Source of the DNA: Straminergon stramineum
Taxonomy: Eukaryota; Streptophyta; Bryopsida; Hypnales; Calliergonaceae
Reading direction: 5' to 3'
Assembly (NCBI GenBank): GCA_963920665.1
Contig: OY987273.1
Coordinates: 6,388,501-6,452,500, forward strand
Length of the DNA: 64,000 bases
Positions 1-13,380 of the stretch are shown here, piece after piece. Under the pieces are notes generated by a model that saw only the letters and a program-made list of their open reading frames with translations, did not search any database and had not been told where the DNA came from. Position 1 is the first letter of the stretch. Every line of letters starts with the position of its first letter. The position numbers were made by a program, and so were the translations under genes.

Positions 1-117
1 CCTATAATTTAGAAACATAGCTTCTACTTTGGGGTCTTCAAAACATCTTAACATGCTATAAGATTATGTCATAGCAAGTCTTAGTTGAGGTCCCCATCAA
101 CTTCATTAGCATTGTTT

Positions 118-160
118 CCAAATGAACCTTTCCTCCAAATGAACCTTTCCTCCAAATGAG
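118..160. repeat. 17-bp tandem repeat, about 2.5 copies
   Basis: The unit CCAAATGAACCTTTCCT is repeated head to tail at 118 and 135 and begins a third time at 152. It is a small minisatellite; no function is implied. Confidence 0.85.
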
Positions 161-271
161 TGTAGGAACGTCCTTTAGTAATGAATTGTCCATCATGAAT
201 CCTCAAAGGGTATGGAATAATTTGAAGATGAGAGGTAGACCACTCACTGTCAAAACGCAGGAATTGTGCTT

Positions 272-626
272 AAAGTAGAATTTCAGTCCTCATTTTAGCA
301 TAGTAGAATAATTTTTCCCAAAAAACTTTGAACTTTAAGAAGTTGTGAAATCAAGTCAAATTTCATTTACAAAAATTGATTTGAGATTTCAAGAATCCAA
401 TAAAAAGTTATGGACAAATTTCAAAGAGGAATTGGAAGGGACATTTTTTTGGACAATTTAAAACATTCTCTCTGAAATTTGTCTATAACTTTTTATTGGA
501 TTTTTGAAATCTCAAATCAATTTTTGTAAATGAAATTTGACTTGATTTCACAACTTCTTAAAGTTCAAAGTTTTTTGGGAAAAATTATTCTACTATGCCC
601 CAAATGAGGTTTGAAATTCTACTTTC
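272..626. repeat. Foldback (MITE-like) element, about 355 bp
   Basis: The two halves are reverse complements over most of their length, with a short unpaired centre near 430-470. The ends pair as AAAGTAGAATTTC (272) with GAAATTCTACTTT (near 613-625). The internal core, with AAAAAACTTTGAACT and GTTATGGACAAATTT, recurs at 51.6, 60.8 and 62.2 kb with different outer ends. A transcript would form one long hairpin. I did not find a convincing target duplication. Confidence 0.8.
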
Positions 627-1589
627 AGATTGTTTGAAATCATTGTGAAATTCTTAAGAGAAAAATGAAAAAAACTCATAGCTAATACAGAGTAGACTCA
701 AAAAATCTGAAATTTTCACCATACATGTACCATTATATTTTAGTGCATAAGAGCATGGTATAAATGAAAGTTATTGTGCTACTCTAAAATTAGAAAATCA
801 ACAAACTAGATCCATATATTTCCAAGCAAATCTAAAAAAATGTTTGGACCCATTTCATTTGTTTCAAAAAAATCATTGGGACTCGAGGAGTAGGCATGCA
901 CTCAAGTTGTATTTGAAGACTAAGGTTGCAATGGAGTTGCTGTAATTGTCGCATACCGGCTACATTGGTCACCCTTTGTGCAACCTCTACAACTCCTGAC
1001 AAGTATTCTTCCTCACCCCAATGTATGTCTAAACCATTGTATTGTATTCTTGGTAGAATACAAGCTTTGCATAGGCACAGAATCTTTAATTTTGTTGATT
1101 TTATTTATTTTCAAATTGCTAAATTTTCAACTTACTCTTGCCCCCAACTTTATAGTTCAACACATTTCATGTTGATTCCATTTGTAATATATAAATGCAA
1201 TTAGAACACAAATCTTAGGCCATTTCTAGCCATCTTAGAGTTAAAGGGTTAAACAACGTGGATTCAATATTAAAACTATAGTTTTGTAAAATGTAGGATG
1301 TTAAATCCTCTTTTTGAACTAGGCAGTGCAAGGTAATTTTGTAGGTTATCTAGGGGTAAAAGTAAAAAGTGCCCCCTATTTTGAGCCATGTCTAGGGTGT
1401 GTTCTAGATCTCTTAGAACTAATTTGGGGTCTTTGATTGCAAATATGAATTCAAAATTTGCAAATAAAATAATGTGCAAAAAAGAAAAAAAATTTGAGTT
1501 TTCTCCAAGGAAAATCTACCCTTGCGGGGCTCAGTCTAAATGGAGGATTTAATGCCCTCCTTGTAAAATTGCAAAATATGTCCTTGTTG
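627..1589. other. AT-rich stretch, nothing recognised
   Basis: Only short, AT-driven open frames on both strands with no recognisable domain. CTTGTTGTAGTG near 1583-1594 resembles an inverted CACTA terminus, but I could not find a partner end. Confidence 0.5.
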
Positions 1590-1795
1590 TAGTGTTGCAA
1601 AAATTGGAACTCTTGCATTATTGATTAAATTTGCAATATTATAAGAATATTGTAACAATATTCTTTTCTGACAACAATCTTGAATGTATACTGCAAAAAA
1701 CAATCTAAAATATCAATTTTGTATTGAAACAATATTGATATTGAAGCAATGGTTGAGTATTTTCCTAATGTAGTATTGAAAATATACTAACAATG
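1590..1795. repeat. Cluster of CAATATTG-like palindromes (left)
   Basis: Many short palindromic words such as CAATATT, AATATTG and ACAATATTGATATTG are packed into about 200 bp. A second cluster lies at 4575-5045. Paired clusters of short palindromes are typical of subterminal regions of CACTA or Helitron-like elements, so the two may be the arms of one 3.5-kb element. Terminal repeats could not be confirmed. Confidence 0.5.
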
Positions 1796-1837
1796 GGCAC
1801 CCCCAAATGCACTAGGGACCCTAAATTGTCATCTTCA

Positions 1838-1992
1838 CAATATGTACAACTCCAAAATCAATTATGTACCTATGTGGAAGAAACGCTTTTAGAACCAAAC
1901 TTTGTTCTTTCATAACTTTTGCATATAGAATCCAAATGTTGCATTCTTTGGTGCGTTGGACCCTCCTTTAACTTGCCAACAAGAAAATATAA
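1838..1992 (+). repeat. Dispersed repeat, copy 1
   Basis: About 150 bp here match the reverse complement of 13205-13375. Shared blocks include CTCCAAAATCAAT, ATGTACCTATGTGGAA, ATCCAAATGTTGCATTCTTT and CAACAAGAAAATAT. Divergence is moderate with small gaps, so this is an old dispersed element, family unknown. Confidence 0.7.
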
Positions 1993-4574
1993 AAATTTGA
2001 ATAATTTAATAATAGTAATTTGGTAGAATAGCAATTAGTGGTAGTTTTGGGGGATACCTACCTCATGTCTTGGGTGATGGTGATGGAGTTACTAGTGACA
2101 AATTTAGGAACTTCTACCTTTTCAGTGTAAATTCATCACAAGAAGTTTTTTTTTTATTCCATCATATTGTGGCCATGTTAGGAAATGTTGTGGCCATATT
2201 AGAAAAATATTGTGATTGTTTTAGGTGGTATGACAATCATTATGGATAATTGAATACATTTTTTTGATGGTTTTGGAGTAGTCTAAAGACACTTCAGTTT
2301 GAATTGGGCAGTACACTTCAAAAAGTCCTCACAAATTCATACTTCATCAAAAAAATCAAATTTCAACTACTCTCTCCATTTCTCACATTCGTCTTTGTAT
2401 ACAAAAAGAATCTAATTTTTTTGGCTAATGGCAGTAAGGCAAACCACTTGTTCTAATTGTCATAGGTTGGTTTAACTTAGCTAGACATGCCTCATGGCAA
2501 CTGCAAGATAATCTTGTAGCACTTTCATAACTATCCTGAAACTTTCTCCATTAAACAACCTCCAAAAATGTGACCCTTGCTTCAAATTTTAGTAAAACCA
2601 TCAAGCCTCTCCTTCTCCTTTGCAAATGAACCATTATTCAAAGTTTTACTTGGTGGCAATGGTAGTGTCGTGGGGGAATTGCACAATGGGAAGATAGGTG
2701 GTAATGACTACGACAACATTGTTCTTGTTGGCAAGGGTGGAAGAGAGTATCATAGGAGGAGAATGGACACTTTGCTTTACAAAGCCAAAGAACAAAACTT
2801 ATCTAGTATATTTAAGGATTGGCATTTTGGGGTTAAATTTTATCTGCAGAGATGCACGAATGTTCTGGTTGTGAGAATTTTGTGTAGAATTTTGGTTACC
2901 AAAGTAAGTTTAGAGTTTCAAGGGTTCTGTAACTTTGTTCATCCCTTTTAGTTTTGATAAAAATGATTACTAGTATCGAAAAGTCAAATTCTTTGGATTA
3001 TTTTACTCAGTGAGTTCAATCCTATGTACACATAGCTCATCAATTACTGGAGGTAGTAAAACTCAATGATGATGAACAAACAAGATTGTTACTTATATGC
3101 AAACTTATTTTGGTAGCTTCTTCATTCATAAGAATATATTACTAGGATTTGAATCAGGTTTTTGAGAGTTGCTCAAGTATGTACCTATTGTTTCTTGTAG
3201 TACCTTCTACTTTCATTTTACTTGGTAATTATTGTGGGTTTGGAATCTAAATATCTATGGAGGCATTGGATAATATGAAGGATTTGGTTGGCTTGAGGTA
3301 TAAGTCATTAAACCCTACTTCTTTTCCTTTGTATACCTTTCCTGTTTTTCTCTAGGCTCTTCATTTAGTGTATTTTACACCAAATTTTGTAAGTAATGGC
3401 TAGCCTTTATAAATTAAATGGTATTTAGAAATGTATTCAATGGTAGTTTTACTAATTAGTTAGGCTTGATATCAAATGCAGCTCCCTTGTACTGTGAAAC
3501 AATTGAACTTGGGTTCTTTATATTGGTATTGGTATAGATAGAATGAAGAACTAGGATTCTAAGGCTTTGTTTAAAATGGTGTGGTACAAGTATGGGCAAG
3601 ACCTTGTTCCAAGAGAAATCAAGATTTTGGTGTCCACATTGGCAAATACCTAAGAAGCTCATGAGGCTATTTAGCCAATTGATATATTTCGCTTGCCATA
3701 TAAGCTTGTTTTATTTTTTGTTTTGTGTGTTTATATACCACTTTAAACTATAGTCAATGCATCAAGCATTGGTTGTGTTGAAGAGTTCAGAGTAACCTTT
3801 TGGTAAGAGTTTCCAAGATGGAATAAGATATTTAGTGCTTTATTTCTAGAGAAAAATTCATGGAAGTCAAGTACTTCATAATGCTAGTGTTATTGGAGAG
3901 CTAACAATGTTGTAATTCCAAATTTGTTTTATAGGTCTACTGAAATACAAATGTGTGTTGAGGTCCTTTTATAAATGGATACACACTTTTCTTTCTATTT
4001 GGTGATGAAGATATATTTCTCAATTGTGGCACATAGGAAATGATTAATAGGAATTCTATTGTAGATGTAGCATTTGTAGCCACCGTTTTGGAGGAAAAAA
4101 CTTTGCAATTGTCATCTGTCATTTCCTTAACATTGCAATCAAATATGTTTGCTTTACATGTTATTTATGCTAATGAAAATTTTTAATTGGTGATGCAAGG
4201 AATGACAAGATAATCCAAGAAAACTTTGCTCTTCAACAATGTTTTTGGAGGTGTGGGGTTTGAAATCGGAGTTGCTCCATTAGAAAAATTGTTTCCACTT
4301 GTTTATATACTTGTGTTCTAGTTTGATATTATTTTACAAGAATTGTAGGTAGTGGAGTATAGTAGTTTGGTTTAATCTTAGTGTTTGTAGAATTATGGTA
4401 TAGTGTAGAGTAGTGTTTGTATTATTTTTACATTTGAAAATGTACATTCTTGAAGATCACATAAATAAATGTAAATTTTTTATTTGTCTGAATCTTCTAC
4501 TAAAATGTTCATTGTTTGAACCCAAAAATCTAACCAATAGATATTTCTACAATTATTAAGTTTTCCTTGTAAGA
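1993..4574. other. AT-rich stretch between palindrome clusters
   Basis: No gene can be supported. An open frame at 2577-2951 (+) contains a Gly/Asn-rich piece and a basic piece but matches no family I recognise and has no codon continuity around it. The stretch may be the interior of the element suggested by the flanking CAATATTG clusters. Confidence 0.4.
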
Positions 4575-5045
4575 CAATTTTACACTTGCAATATTGTAGT
4601 AATTCAAATGTTGAACAAATTCAAGATAAAAACATACACATTTCAGTATTGAAGCAGGACACTAATTATATATCATTGCTTTTCTACAAGAGTTCATTTA
4701 ATTTATTAAATAACAATACTAAAAGTTGGTTGTTGATGTATACCCAATATACAATATTGCAATATTTCCACACTTCACAAAATTGTACTTTTACTATAAA
4801 ATTATAGACACGTTGTAATAATGAAACATAATATCATTATTGATGTTGCGGTATTGTTTGGCAAGCTACATAATAACATTCATTTTGTATAGCTTCAATA
4901 CTACAATCATACCCTTACTTTTCAATATTGTTTTAGTATTGTATCAATATTCTACTATTAAACAACTACTACTATATTGAAACTATATCGCAACAATATT
5001 GTTTAGAGCAAGATTTTTTTTCTGATGTGCAACAAGAATATTGTA
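4575..5045. repeat. Cluster of CAATATTG-like palindromes (right)
   Basis: Repeated CAATATTG, GCAATATTG and CAATATTC words in both orientations. It mirrors the cluster at 1590-1795 and ends near a CAACAAGAATATTG motif. Confidence 0.5.
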
Positions 5046-5689
5046 TACAATGATCCTATAGCCACCCAAGTTATCAAATGGCATCTTCAAGGAGCACATA
5101 GCAAGTTGACATTGCAAAGGGTGGTTACAATGCATTTCAAGGGTTTCAATTTTGAGGAGGTTGAATGTAGGTTTGAGTCATCTAGTGCAATCTAGGGTTT
5201 GGATTCCAAAATCATAAAAGCATCTCTACTCTTGTCCCCCCAAGGTGGCTCAATAGCTTGACCACTTGGAAGGACAAGCGACCTTAGAGGCTAGCTACCC
5301 CGTAGTGGCACTCTACCAAAGCCAACTAACAGGGCCCTATTACCACCCATCACCGCCCCCCAACCCTAATCTACAGTCGTGATATGAGTAACAAGGAATT
5401 AGGCCAATTTTTTACTAGCCTGTGGTTGGATGGAAGGCCGGCCCAATTTGCCTCCAATCCGGCCTTCAATTTGGCTTTAGTTACTGTAAAGTGGTAAAGC
5501 CCAATTCTAGGGCCTCATCTCTGATTCATTTGTTCTTGGATTTTTTTAATGCTCAATTTAAAAAAACAAAAAACAAACATCTTTTCTTTTCTCTTCCTAT
5601 TTTTTGTATTTGGAAAATAAAAGAGAGAGTTTATTTTTTATTTTATTGTACCTTTTTTTTTCTATTTCAAAAATAGAAGAGAGTGTTTT

Positions 5690-5800
5690 TTAACTCCTAA
5701 AGTCCTATTGTCCCCTAAGGGGACAATGGATTTTGGGGAGGTTCTTACATAGTCAATGTTTGTCTTGATTTTTTGAAACTTTTTGGGGAGATTCAAAAAT
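5690..5800 (+). repeat. Isolated end of the TTAACC-terminus element family
   Basis: TTAACTCCTAAAGTCC followed by a TTGTCCCC...GGGGACAATGGATTT motif and then a GATTTTTTGAAACTTTTTGG block matches, in inverted orientation, the right end of the 929-bp element at 39647-40575. It looks like a truncated copy. Its partner end was not found nearby. Confidence 0.6.
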
Positions 5801-7864
5801 CAGATCTTCATCTACATATAATTTTTATGCTAATCCGACTTTTGGTTTAGAAGTTAGGAAGGAAAAGCCCTTTTTTTAGTTCAGGGGGCAGGGTAGGGAT
5901 GAAAAAATTCCTTGACTTTGAGAGGGGCATCATTGTTGGAGCAACAACAAGAAGAGCGGGTAGGTGAGCTAGGCAACAAATGGAATCCAAGGATAATGGC
6001 CACCCTACGGTCATTGTTGTTCATAGGTGGTTGGAGGCTTGGTGCTTGTGTTTGATGGGCGTCAAAGACAATGCTTTGACAACAACTCCGAGGCTTGTAG
6101 TCTAAGCTCGTAAGCTCATTCCGATGCCTCGAATTTCAAGAGCTCTTTGCAATCATTGCAGTGTAAGCTCCTATTCTAAAGATAGTTTGCCACAAATATG
6201 ATGGCATCCTCCAAATTGTTTGTTTCGCACAAAATCATGCAATTTTGTGTAATTGCATTGATTGCAAGAACTTTCCAATTGCCTTTGAGAAAGTCAAAAG
6301 AAAATGAATTTCCATTCACATTGATCTTCATGAGTGAAGCCCATCCACCCATTCACCTTGTAGGTGGTAGATGAAGACATTTACTCTACATTTGCTTTAG
6401 AAACACAACCTCTCATCAAATTTCTAACCTAAATTTTGCCCCACATTTTCTGTCATGGTCAACCAACTTATACATTCTTGCTTATTTCAGCAAAATTGAG
6501 GTATGTACTACTCCATTATGCAAAGAGGTGGAAATGAATGCAAAATTGTCACCTTCCCCAATAAGAAACATCTTCCTACCAAAATAAATGAATTTAATGT
6601 ACAAGAATATAGGTGAACCAAAATTTTAGAAGCACGATGGGTAGTGCAAAATACTCTTGAATGTCATGATGGTAGGCATATAACTTTGTAGGCAAATTCT
6701 CTTACCAAAAAATCTGTGGCAAGGAAGGAGCAAGTTGCACGTTAGAACTTATGGTGGCACTTCATTTTTTGATGGTGTAGACAAAGAGGACAATTCAACC
6801 TGGAGATATAGACAATTTGTACTACATTATGAGTTAGAAGCATACCAAGTTTGAATTTTGAAGCTTCTGCAAGAGAAGGAGTGATTGCATATTGAGAATG
6901 ACAAGTCGAATAGTAGGTTGGAATAAGCGTTCAAATCTAAAGTTGTAGGCTGGATTAGAATCATGATAGACATGCAATAGAGGGATTGAATGATTTTGGT
7001 TTCTTAGACAAGTAAAATGAAGTCATCCATTTCCTAGAGTCAACTTATTTATGTTTTCTCAATCTCCCTAGTTTCTTGTTCTATAGATCGTACATAATGA
7101 TCAAAATTGCATTGTCAAAGAATCTACATTGGGGTTCAAGTTTTTGAAGACAAATTTCTTGTGGATTCACTATGTAGCAGAGATGTTGTTCATTGAGAAG
7201 ACCTTCATAAACTTTGTTCTCCAAACCACATTGTTTGTTTCAAAAGTTCTTTTTGTGGAGAGCAACAAATGGAAGATAGTATGGAGGTTGTGGTGTTGTG
7301 CTTATTGATGGGATTATCTTCATCACTCATATGCACATTATCATGGACCTCCTCAAGTTCTTACTTGTAACGATGGATAGCAAGAATTTTTATCATTAGA
7401 GAAGCGGACCTAGTGAGACTTCACAAAGAGAGAATTGTTGTATACATTGGCTGGAGTTGCTAGTACCCAATATATAAAACATATTTCATTATAAAGTAGT
7501 CCAAGCTTCTACATTGTGTCATGCATCTCTCAATATAGAGTAGACATTAGATGGAATTTAGTTGCCTTGGAGGGTTGTTTTAGGTCAATTCCCTAAGTAG
7601 GGAACTAGCCAGAGCTAGCCAAAATTTAAATCTATTAAATTTTTTTTTAAATTATTTAAAAATTCAATTTTTATTATTATCTAATGTGGCTGTTGCCTGA
7701 CCACGTTAGCGAGATGTTGTGGTTGAGTTCCCATAGTCCAAGAACTTGTGGGAACTTGTGGGAACTCGTAATCTTCCATATGAGCTCATTCTCTTCTAAT
7801 GCAACATCAACAAATCATGGAGCACTATAGAGATGAGGAGGAAGACATCAAGACTTCCAAGAAA
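5801..7864. other. Intergenic sequence with possible remote coding decay
   Basis: Base composition is slightly richer than its neighbours. From about 6480 to 7330 the plus strand gives codon-like runs broken by many stops, but no domain could be recognised. I see no supported gene. Confidence 0.35.
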
Positions 7865-8960
7865 TGAGGTCCCATATCAACCTTCATTCAAAACTACCAT
7901 TTCTATTGCAAAGTGCAAGGAACTTGAGAATTTTTATTTTTTTTTGCTTATCTAATTGTAGGATCTTCCACTACACTACCATAAGAATGTGTGCAAAATT
8001 TTTCAATCATTTTGACTACATGGATTCTAAGATATTTGTATTTGCAATGAAAAAAATTTGTTTTCTTAGCACCTTGCCTCATTAGCATTTATTGCTTCCA
8101 ATGTTCTTACACTAAATAGTAATATTAGGTTGTTCTAGAATAATTTCTCGAAATTTGACCCTATATAAATATTTATTGGTATTGTACAATAATGCCCTAC
8201 TTGTGAATTGGATATTGTTGTACTTGAGACTCATAAACCTACGCATGCACATATGGAAATATTTGTAGTAATATTCATTGACTTTGATGGCTTTTAAAGT
8301 AATTTTCTTGGGATATGGCAACCTAATTGTAAAGGCAACCTAATTACACTATTTAGTGTAGTTTGAATTTGTTGCATGATATATTTTGAGTTTCTAATTT
8401 TTAATATTGAAAAATTGAGTGGAAAGTCTATGACAAAAATTTCAATAATGTGCACTTTATTTTCATTCTTTCAAAAATTGCTAAGTAGAAGTAGGTACCA
8501 TATTGAAAAAAACACTAAATCACATTATCACAAATACCTCTAAAATAGAATTGAAAATCACAAATCCAAACAATAAGATGATTGTACCCAACTACATAAA
8601 AGTTATTAAATCCCACAATAATTGTGACAATTGCTTTCAAAAAGAAAATCTACAAGTTATTTTTCAAAAACATACTTAGATTGGCAACAAATCAAGAATG
8701 TCCTTATTCCTTAACTTTCTCATCACTAATCCAAATAGAATGGATCAAATCTTCTCATGTATACTAAAATTCTTTCTTTAAAAAATAGAGTTTTGGAAAT
8801 TTTATTTTGACTTTTTAAAAATGTTCTTCCCATTTGACCTTAGTCCCCACAGTCCCTTTGTCCCTAAGAAAGATAAATGAATGTGGACTTTGGGTAGGCT
8901 TCTTCAATCTCAATATTTGTTGTGATTTTTTTAAACCTTATAGGAAGATAGAAAAGCACA
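7865..8960 (+). repeat. Diverged copy of the TTAACC-terminus element
   Basis: The left part (TTCAAAACTACCATTTCT at about 7883) and the right part (TTTGTCCCTAAG near 8860, followed by TTTGTTGTGATTTTTTTAAAC) correspond in order to the left and right portions of the element at 39647-40575. Divergence is high and ends are degraded, so limits are approximate. Confidence 0.5.
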
Positions 8961-8996
8961 TTAACTTTCTTGGAATATAATCTTCATTAGATGAAA

Positions 8997-10100
8997 ATAT
9001 TCCTGTTGTACGCACGGTCTAGGTGTAAGTACCCGTACAACACTAGAACGTTGTAAAATGACTTGAAATATCGTCCCAAGGGATTGTAGTATTTTGTTAC
9101 AAGCTAAGGTGTCCGGATTTCCTCCCTTTTCAATCCGTCCAATTTCTTACTCTCTTCCGGTTGTCTGTCTATCCAGAATTCAATCCGGATCTAGCCTCTC
9201 CTGAATTTCGGTTAAGTCTTCTCTAAATCACTAGTTTTCTATTCCTCTATTTTACCCTCAAAGGGTCCGCTTTTGATCTTTTAGAGGGGTAGGGACTCAC
9301 CACTCATATTCCTCACACTCTCTTCTCTCACTAACTACACAAACTCTCATAACAATGTATTGCAATAGATTAGACAGGGGAACACCCTCACAACTTCTTG
9401 AATGGTTGATCTAGAAAGCAAGTCACTCAAGGCTATTTCCAATCTTTTCCACTACGACAAATCAAAGACACCAGGAATTGATAGGAGATTGTTTTTTCAT
9501 TGCTAGACTAATCCTATGGTTGGCAAACCTTCCAATGAGTGGGGATTTTTCTTTGGCGATTGCTCATCTCCGCACAGAATTGCGTTGGATTCCAGACCCG
9601 CATCCACACCACTCCTTGGTTTTGCGGGATTATTGTTCTGGTAATTTAAAGGCACCACTTGCAAGTCCTCATTCACAAGCCTGAACTTCATCTCAAACAT
9701 ACTCTCCTAATTTGATCTAGTTACCTAAGATCCGGATTCCTCTTCACTCCTTCCCTCTTATATCTCAACACTTATGCAAACAAACAAGCAAAACTCTACA
9801 CATAAAGTTAAAACTAAAATATCCACTTGGTGTCTAAGATTAAAGAAAAGGAATACAATAAACAATTGAAAGCACTCGGATGGAATGGACAATAGTCCAA
9901 CCCACCCATTAAAAACCAAAATCAAAAGGCAAAAAGCCATCCAAAAATTAAGGCGTCTACACAATGACCGCCTGAGATATTCGAAAAATCAAATGCAAGT
10001 GGCCCCTAGAAACCCAGAACTCGGGCCCACGCGTAGAAACCTGTTCCTAAACTAAAAATCCAAATCCTAACTACTTCCCCTTCCTTGCCTTCTTCAAATT
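8997..10100. other. Flank of a decayed retroelement, LTR-like
   Basis: Composition changes abruptly here to CT-rich, Cys/Pro-codon-like sequence with motifs such as GTGTAAGTACCCGTACAAC and CGTCCCAAGGGATTG, which I associate with plant LTR retroelement flanks. It lies just downstream of the minus-strand gene at 10101-12130. I could not find a second LTR on the far side of that gene, so LTR status is inference. Confidence 0.35.
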
Positions 10101-12130
10101 GATGCCGCCCTAATGGCAGCCTTCACCGGAGTCATCTTGATTGTTGCCTGAGTCTGAATTTTGAGTGTTATTGGTAGGGGCAAATTGTCATCATCATCCA
10201 ATTCCATTTCGGATCCGGTTTGATAATCCTCTTCGTCGAACTTTCCAATGATCTAGACCTCCTCCTCCTCTTTTTCTTCTTCTGCTTGGGACGTCTCATC
10301 CAAAACTATCGTTGCGCTCTCTTTCCTTGGTGGGGGCTATTGCATGTGTTTGAAGCTTTCCAGATGGGTCCAGGCTGTATTTGACATGACTCCAATCCGG
10401 TCAATTAGATCACTACGGACTAGTAATCCGGTCATCTTGAAAGCGCCCTTTCGAGTTGGCCAGGTGGTCAGGACACTCGGTGGAGCAGAAACCTTCGACG
10501 GTATCAGAACTATCTTCATACTCAGCTCTCTTTCTGGATCATGCACTGTCTTCCACTCGTTCATAACATCCAGAATTAACTCGAGGGTTTTTTTGTAGAT
10601 TGAAGGAGGACAATCTTTAAACCTTTCGATTGTGGCTGCATTAGAACTCATGGAGTTTCCTTAACTAGAGTTCCCATAACAAAAGGAAGTTCTATAAATT
10701 GTGTGAAGTCCATGACCCGATCTGGATCAAGGTGTCCCAACAGTTGGCGCATCTCCTTCAACGTTGTCTCTATCTGGGCTCAAAAGTTGAACATGATCAT
10801 CACTATCTTCGATCTGATCACATGCCCCTCTTAGATTAACAAGGTGTCGAAGAGGACGACTTTGCTAATGACCTTTGATGGTTATGCTACCAAGCCAATC
10901 AAGCTCTTGACAAGGTAGAGAGACTCCTTCTCCCTCTACTTCAATGCTACGAACTCTCCATCCACCCAATTCACCTAGGATTGGAGGTCATCTTGTTCCT
11001 TTTCTAAGCTCCTTATCTACTCTTCCTTTCCTCTCAACTCATTCGAACTTGACCGTTGCTTGATTTCTTCTAGAACTTTATCCGGCTTGACCTTTAGCTC
11101 CTCAACGACTTTGATCATTCAAAATATCTGCTATATTGTTGTGGTATTGATTTGCTTGCATCACCCATTCAATTCCGGCATCGTAGAATGCCAAAGCTCC
11201 TCCCTTCTCCCTTTGCTTCTTCGGAATCGGTAGTTTTCCTCATGAGGCCAAATTAGTGGACTTCCTCTACTTTTCCCGACAGTCAACAAGTGGCTCCTCC
11301 TCCTCAAACTCTTCGTCTTCAAATTTTGGCTAATCCAACTCAACTTCACTTGTGAGGCCATACTTCACGAGCGTGAATCTGGTGTTATATTCTATCATCT
11401 CTTCACTACTCAGAACCTTCGCCTAGTAGTAAAGATGAAAGAAATATGGGTTGATAGGACTGTGCTTACTCTTTCCAACATGGTCAACCAATTTGGTTAC
11501 TACACCCACAATAACCTTCCCCCAATGCACGAATCTATTTTCCATCATCTCGAAGATGGTGTTGCCCACCGTGATTGTAACCCAAGTAGGCTTTTCTAGA
11601 TACAGAATCAAGATCAGGAATTCTAACACTTGCTTATGCCTCTCATCCTTACAGTTGTTGATAGCGTAACTTCCCTTCGAATTAGCTGGACTCCTAAATT
11701 TTCTGGCCGCGTACTTATCCACTCAAGAGGCTAGATCGGATCCTTTCCTTTAGAACCCATAGACTTTCGCCCAAATATCCTCTATCTACGTTATGGATCA
11801 ACCCCTCACTATCAACTTGTACTGATTTGGAGCTTCTACTATCAACTCCTAAATCATCTCTTCATTCTTGAGGCTCCACTGTCTCCATATCAACCCGACA
11901 CACCCTATACACATTAGATCTTCTTTTAATTGCTTCCGCATATTCAGATCAGTAGGGATGGCAGGACAAACCATTCGGGCCGTGACCATATGTTTACAGC
12001 TACTATCTTTTGCTATAGAATGCCGGTATCTAAAATATAGATCCAACGTGGAGAGCATCGACCTCACCTTTCGCTCCCTAATGCGGTCACTAACTCACCA
12101 CTCTTTCACTCAACTATACGAGCGTAGAGT
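10101..12130 (-). pseudogene. Decayed retroelement-type protein gene, gag-like
   Basis: One minus-strand reading frame can be followed for about 670 codons from near 12130 to 10101 with many in-frame stops but little evidence of frameshift. The best-preserved block (11423-11722) contains DERHKQVLEFLILILYLEKP, VTITVGNTIF and a following Asp/His-rich helix. A second block is at 10337-10651, followed by a Glu-rich linker. Every stop I checked is explained by CAG, CAA or CGA turned into TAG, TAA or TGA, for example five of them between 11722 and 11860. The protein style resembles repeat-encoded gag-like proteins that I recall from gymnosperm genomes, but this is memory, not a search. No reverse transcriptase or integrase motif was seen. 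It could instead be a plant-mobile-domain-type protein. Confidence 0.5.
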
Positions 12131-13204
12131 GTTGCAAAATAAAGAGGAAGAAAAATGGAGGTGGTAGTGGGTTTAAGTACCCGATGATTTACCGACGATT
12201 CTCAATGAAAAAAGGATAGAAGATTGTTTCCGTAGTAGTACCCTAGATTCCTAGGCTGGAACTCTAAGTGATAGGTTCTACCTATTTGGATCATTTATGG
12301 ATTCTAGGTCTAACTTTGGTCCAGTTATAGAACATCCGTTACGTTTCTACTCACCCGGAAACTAACTAATTTTAAAGTTCAAGCCTAGTTGATTCTAATT
12401 CTGTTGGCCTAGCCAAAAAAATTAAAAATTTTAACTCTATCCTAGTTCTAATCTATCCTAATTCAATCTGTTCCAAGTTTCTGTATTCCCACAAGTCCAC
12501 AAGAGCTAAAGTTTTGGAACAATAAGCTCAAATTTTATTTTATGGGGCTATAAAAAAACTCATAAAACATTAAAAATTATTTCATTAAATTTGTTTCTCA
12601 TGAATTGTAGTTTTTTCTAAATGGGAAGCTTTCATTCATTTGATTTGGACTCTTCATGTAAATGCAATGGACATTAGTTGGTCTTCTACTTCCATCTTAG
12701 AAGCATTATTGGTTTAGTGTTCCCTTCAATTTTTCATGTACTTCTTATTAATAATTTAAAAAATATATTTTTCTTTGGAGGGGTTGTTTTTATGTTACAA
12801 GACTATGAACTCAAATCTTGAAGACAAAAAATTCGAAAGTCAAAATTAGTAGTGCATACCTTTCAAGCTCTATATGTAAAAGAAGAAAACCCCCAATGAA
12901 TCCAATTGTCAGTTTAGTACATGGAGGACTTTTACATCTCATACACAAATTGAACCCTACAAATTTAATCCTTTATTGGTGATAAACATCCCAAAGCATG
13001 TTGAGTGGCCAAAAACAAAATATAAATCTATAAAAATGCAATAGAAACTAAGGCTAGTAATGTCATGGTAAATTAAGAAGCCATGAGAAACTCAAAGATG
13101 ATGTTTTTGCTATGGGTAGAACTTTCCATACTACTTATAGTAAGGTTGGTACCCTCTAAATTGCCACTTTTTGATATTGTGCCTAGTTCCTATTATTAGA
13201 CTGT
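12131..13204. other. Intergenic sequence, nothing recognised
   Basis: The CT-rich composition of the preceding element fades out by about 12480. After that the sequence is AT-rich without repeats or open frames that I can assign. Confidence 0.4.
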
Positions 13205-13380
13205 TCACATTTCCATATTTTCTTGTTGAAAAGTGAAAGGTGGTTCTACTACATCAAAGAATGCAACATTTGGATATTGTATGCAAAAATTACAAACAAT
13301 CATAGTATTTTTTGGTAGAGGTTCCAATATTGTTTGTTCCACATAGGTACATATTGATTTTGGAGATGTACCTAGAGTGA
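13205..13380 (-). repeat. Dispersed repeat, copy 2 (inverted)
   Basis: The reverse complement of this stretch aligns with 1838-1992 (see that entry). The two copies lie 11 kb apart in opposite orientation. Confidence 0.7.

Noticed and set aside
2577..2951. 124-codon open frame as a gene
   Set aside because: No recognisable domain, no clear start context, and no coding signal continuing on either side.
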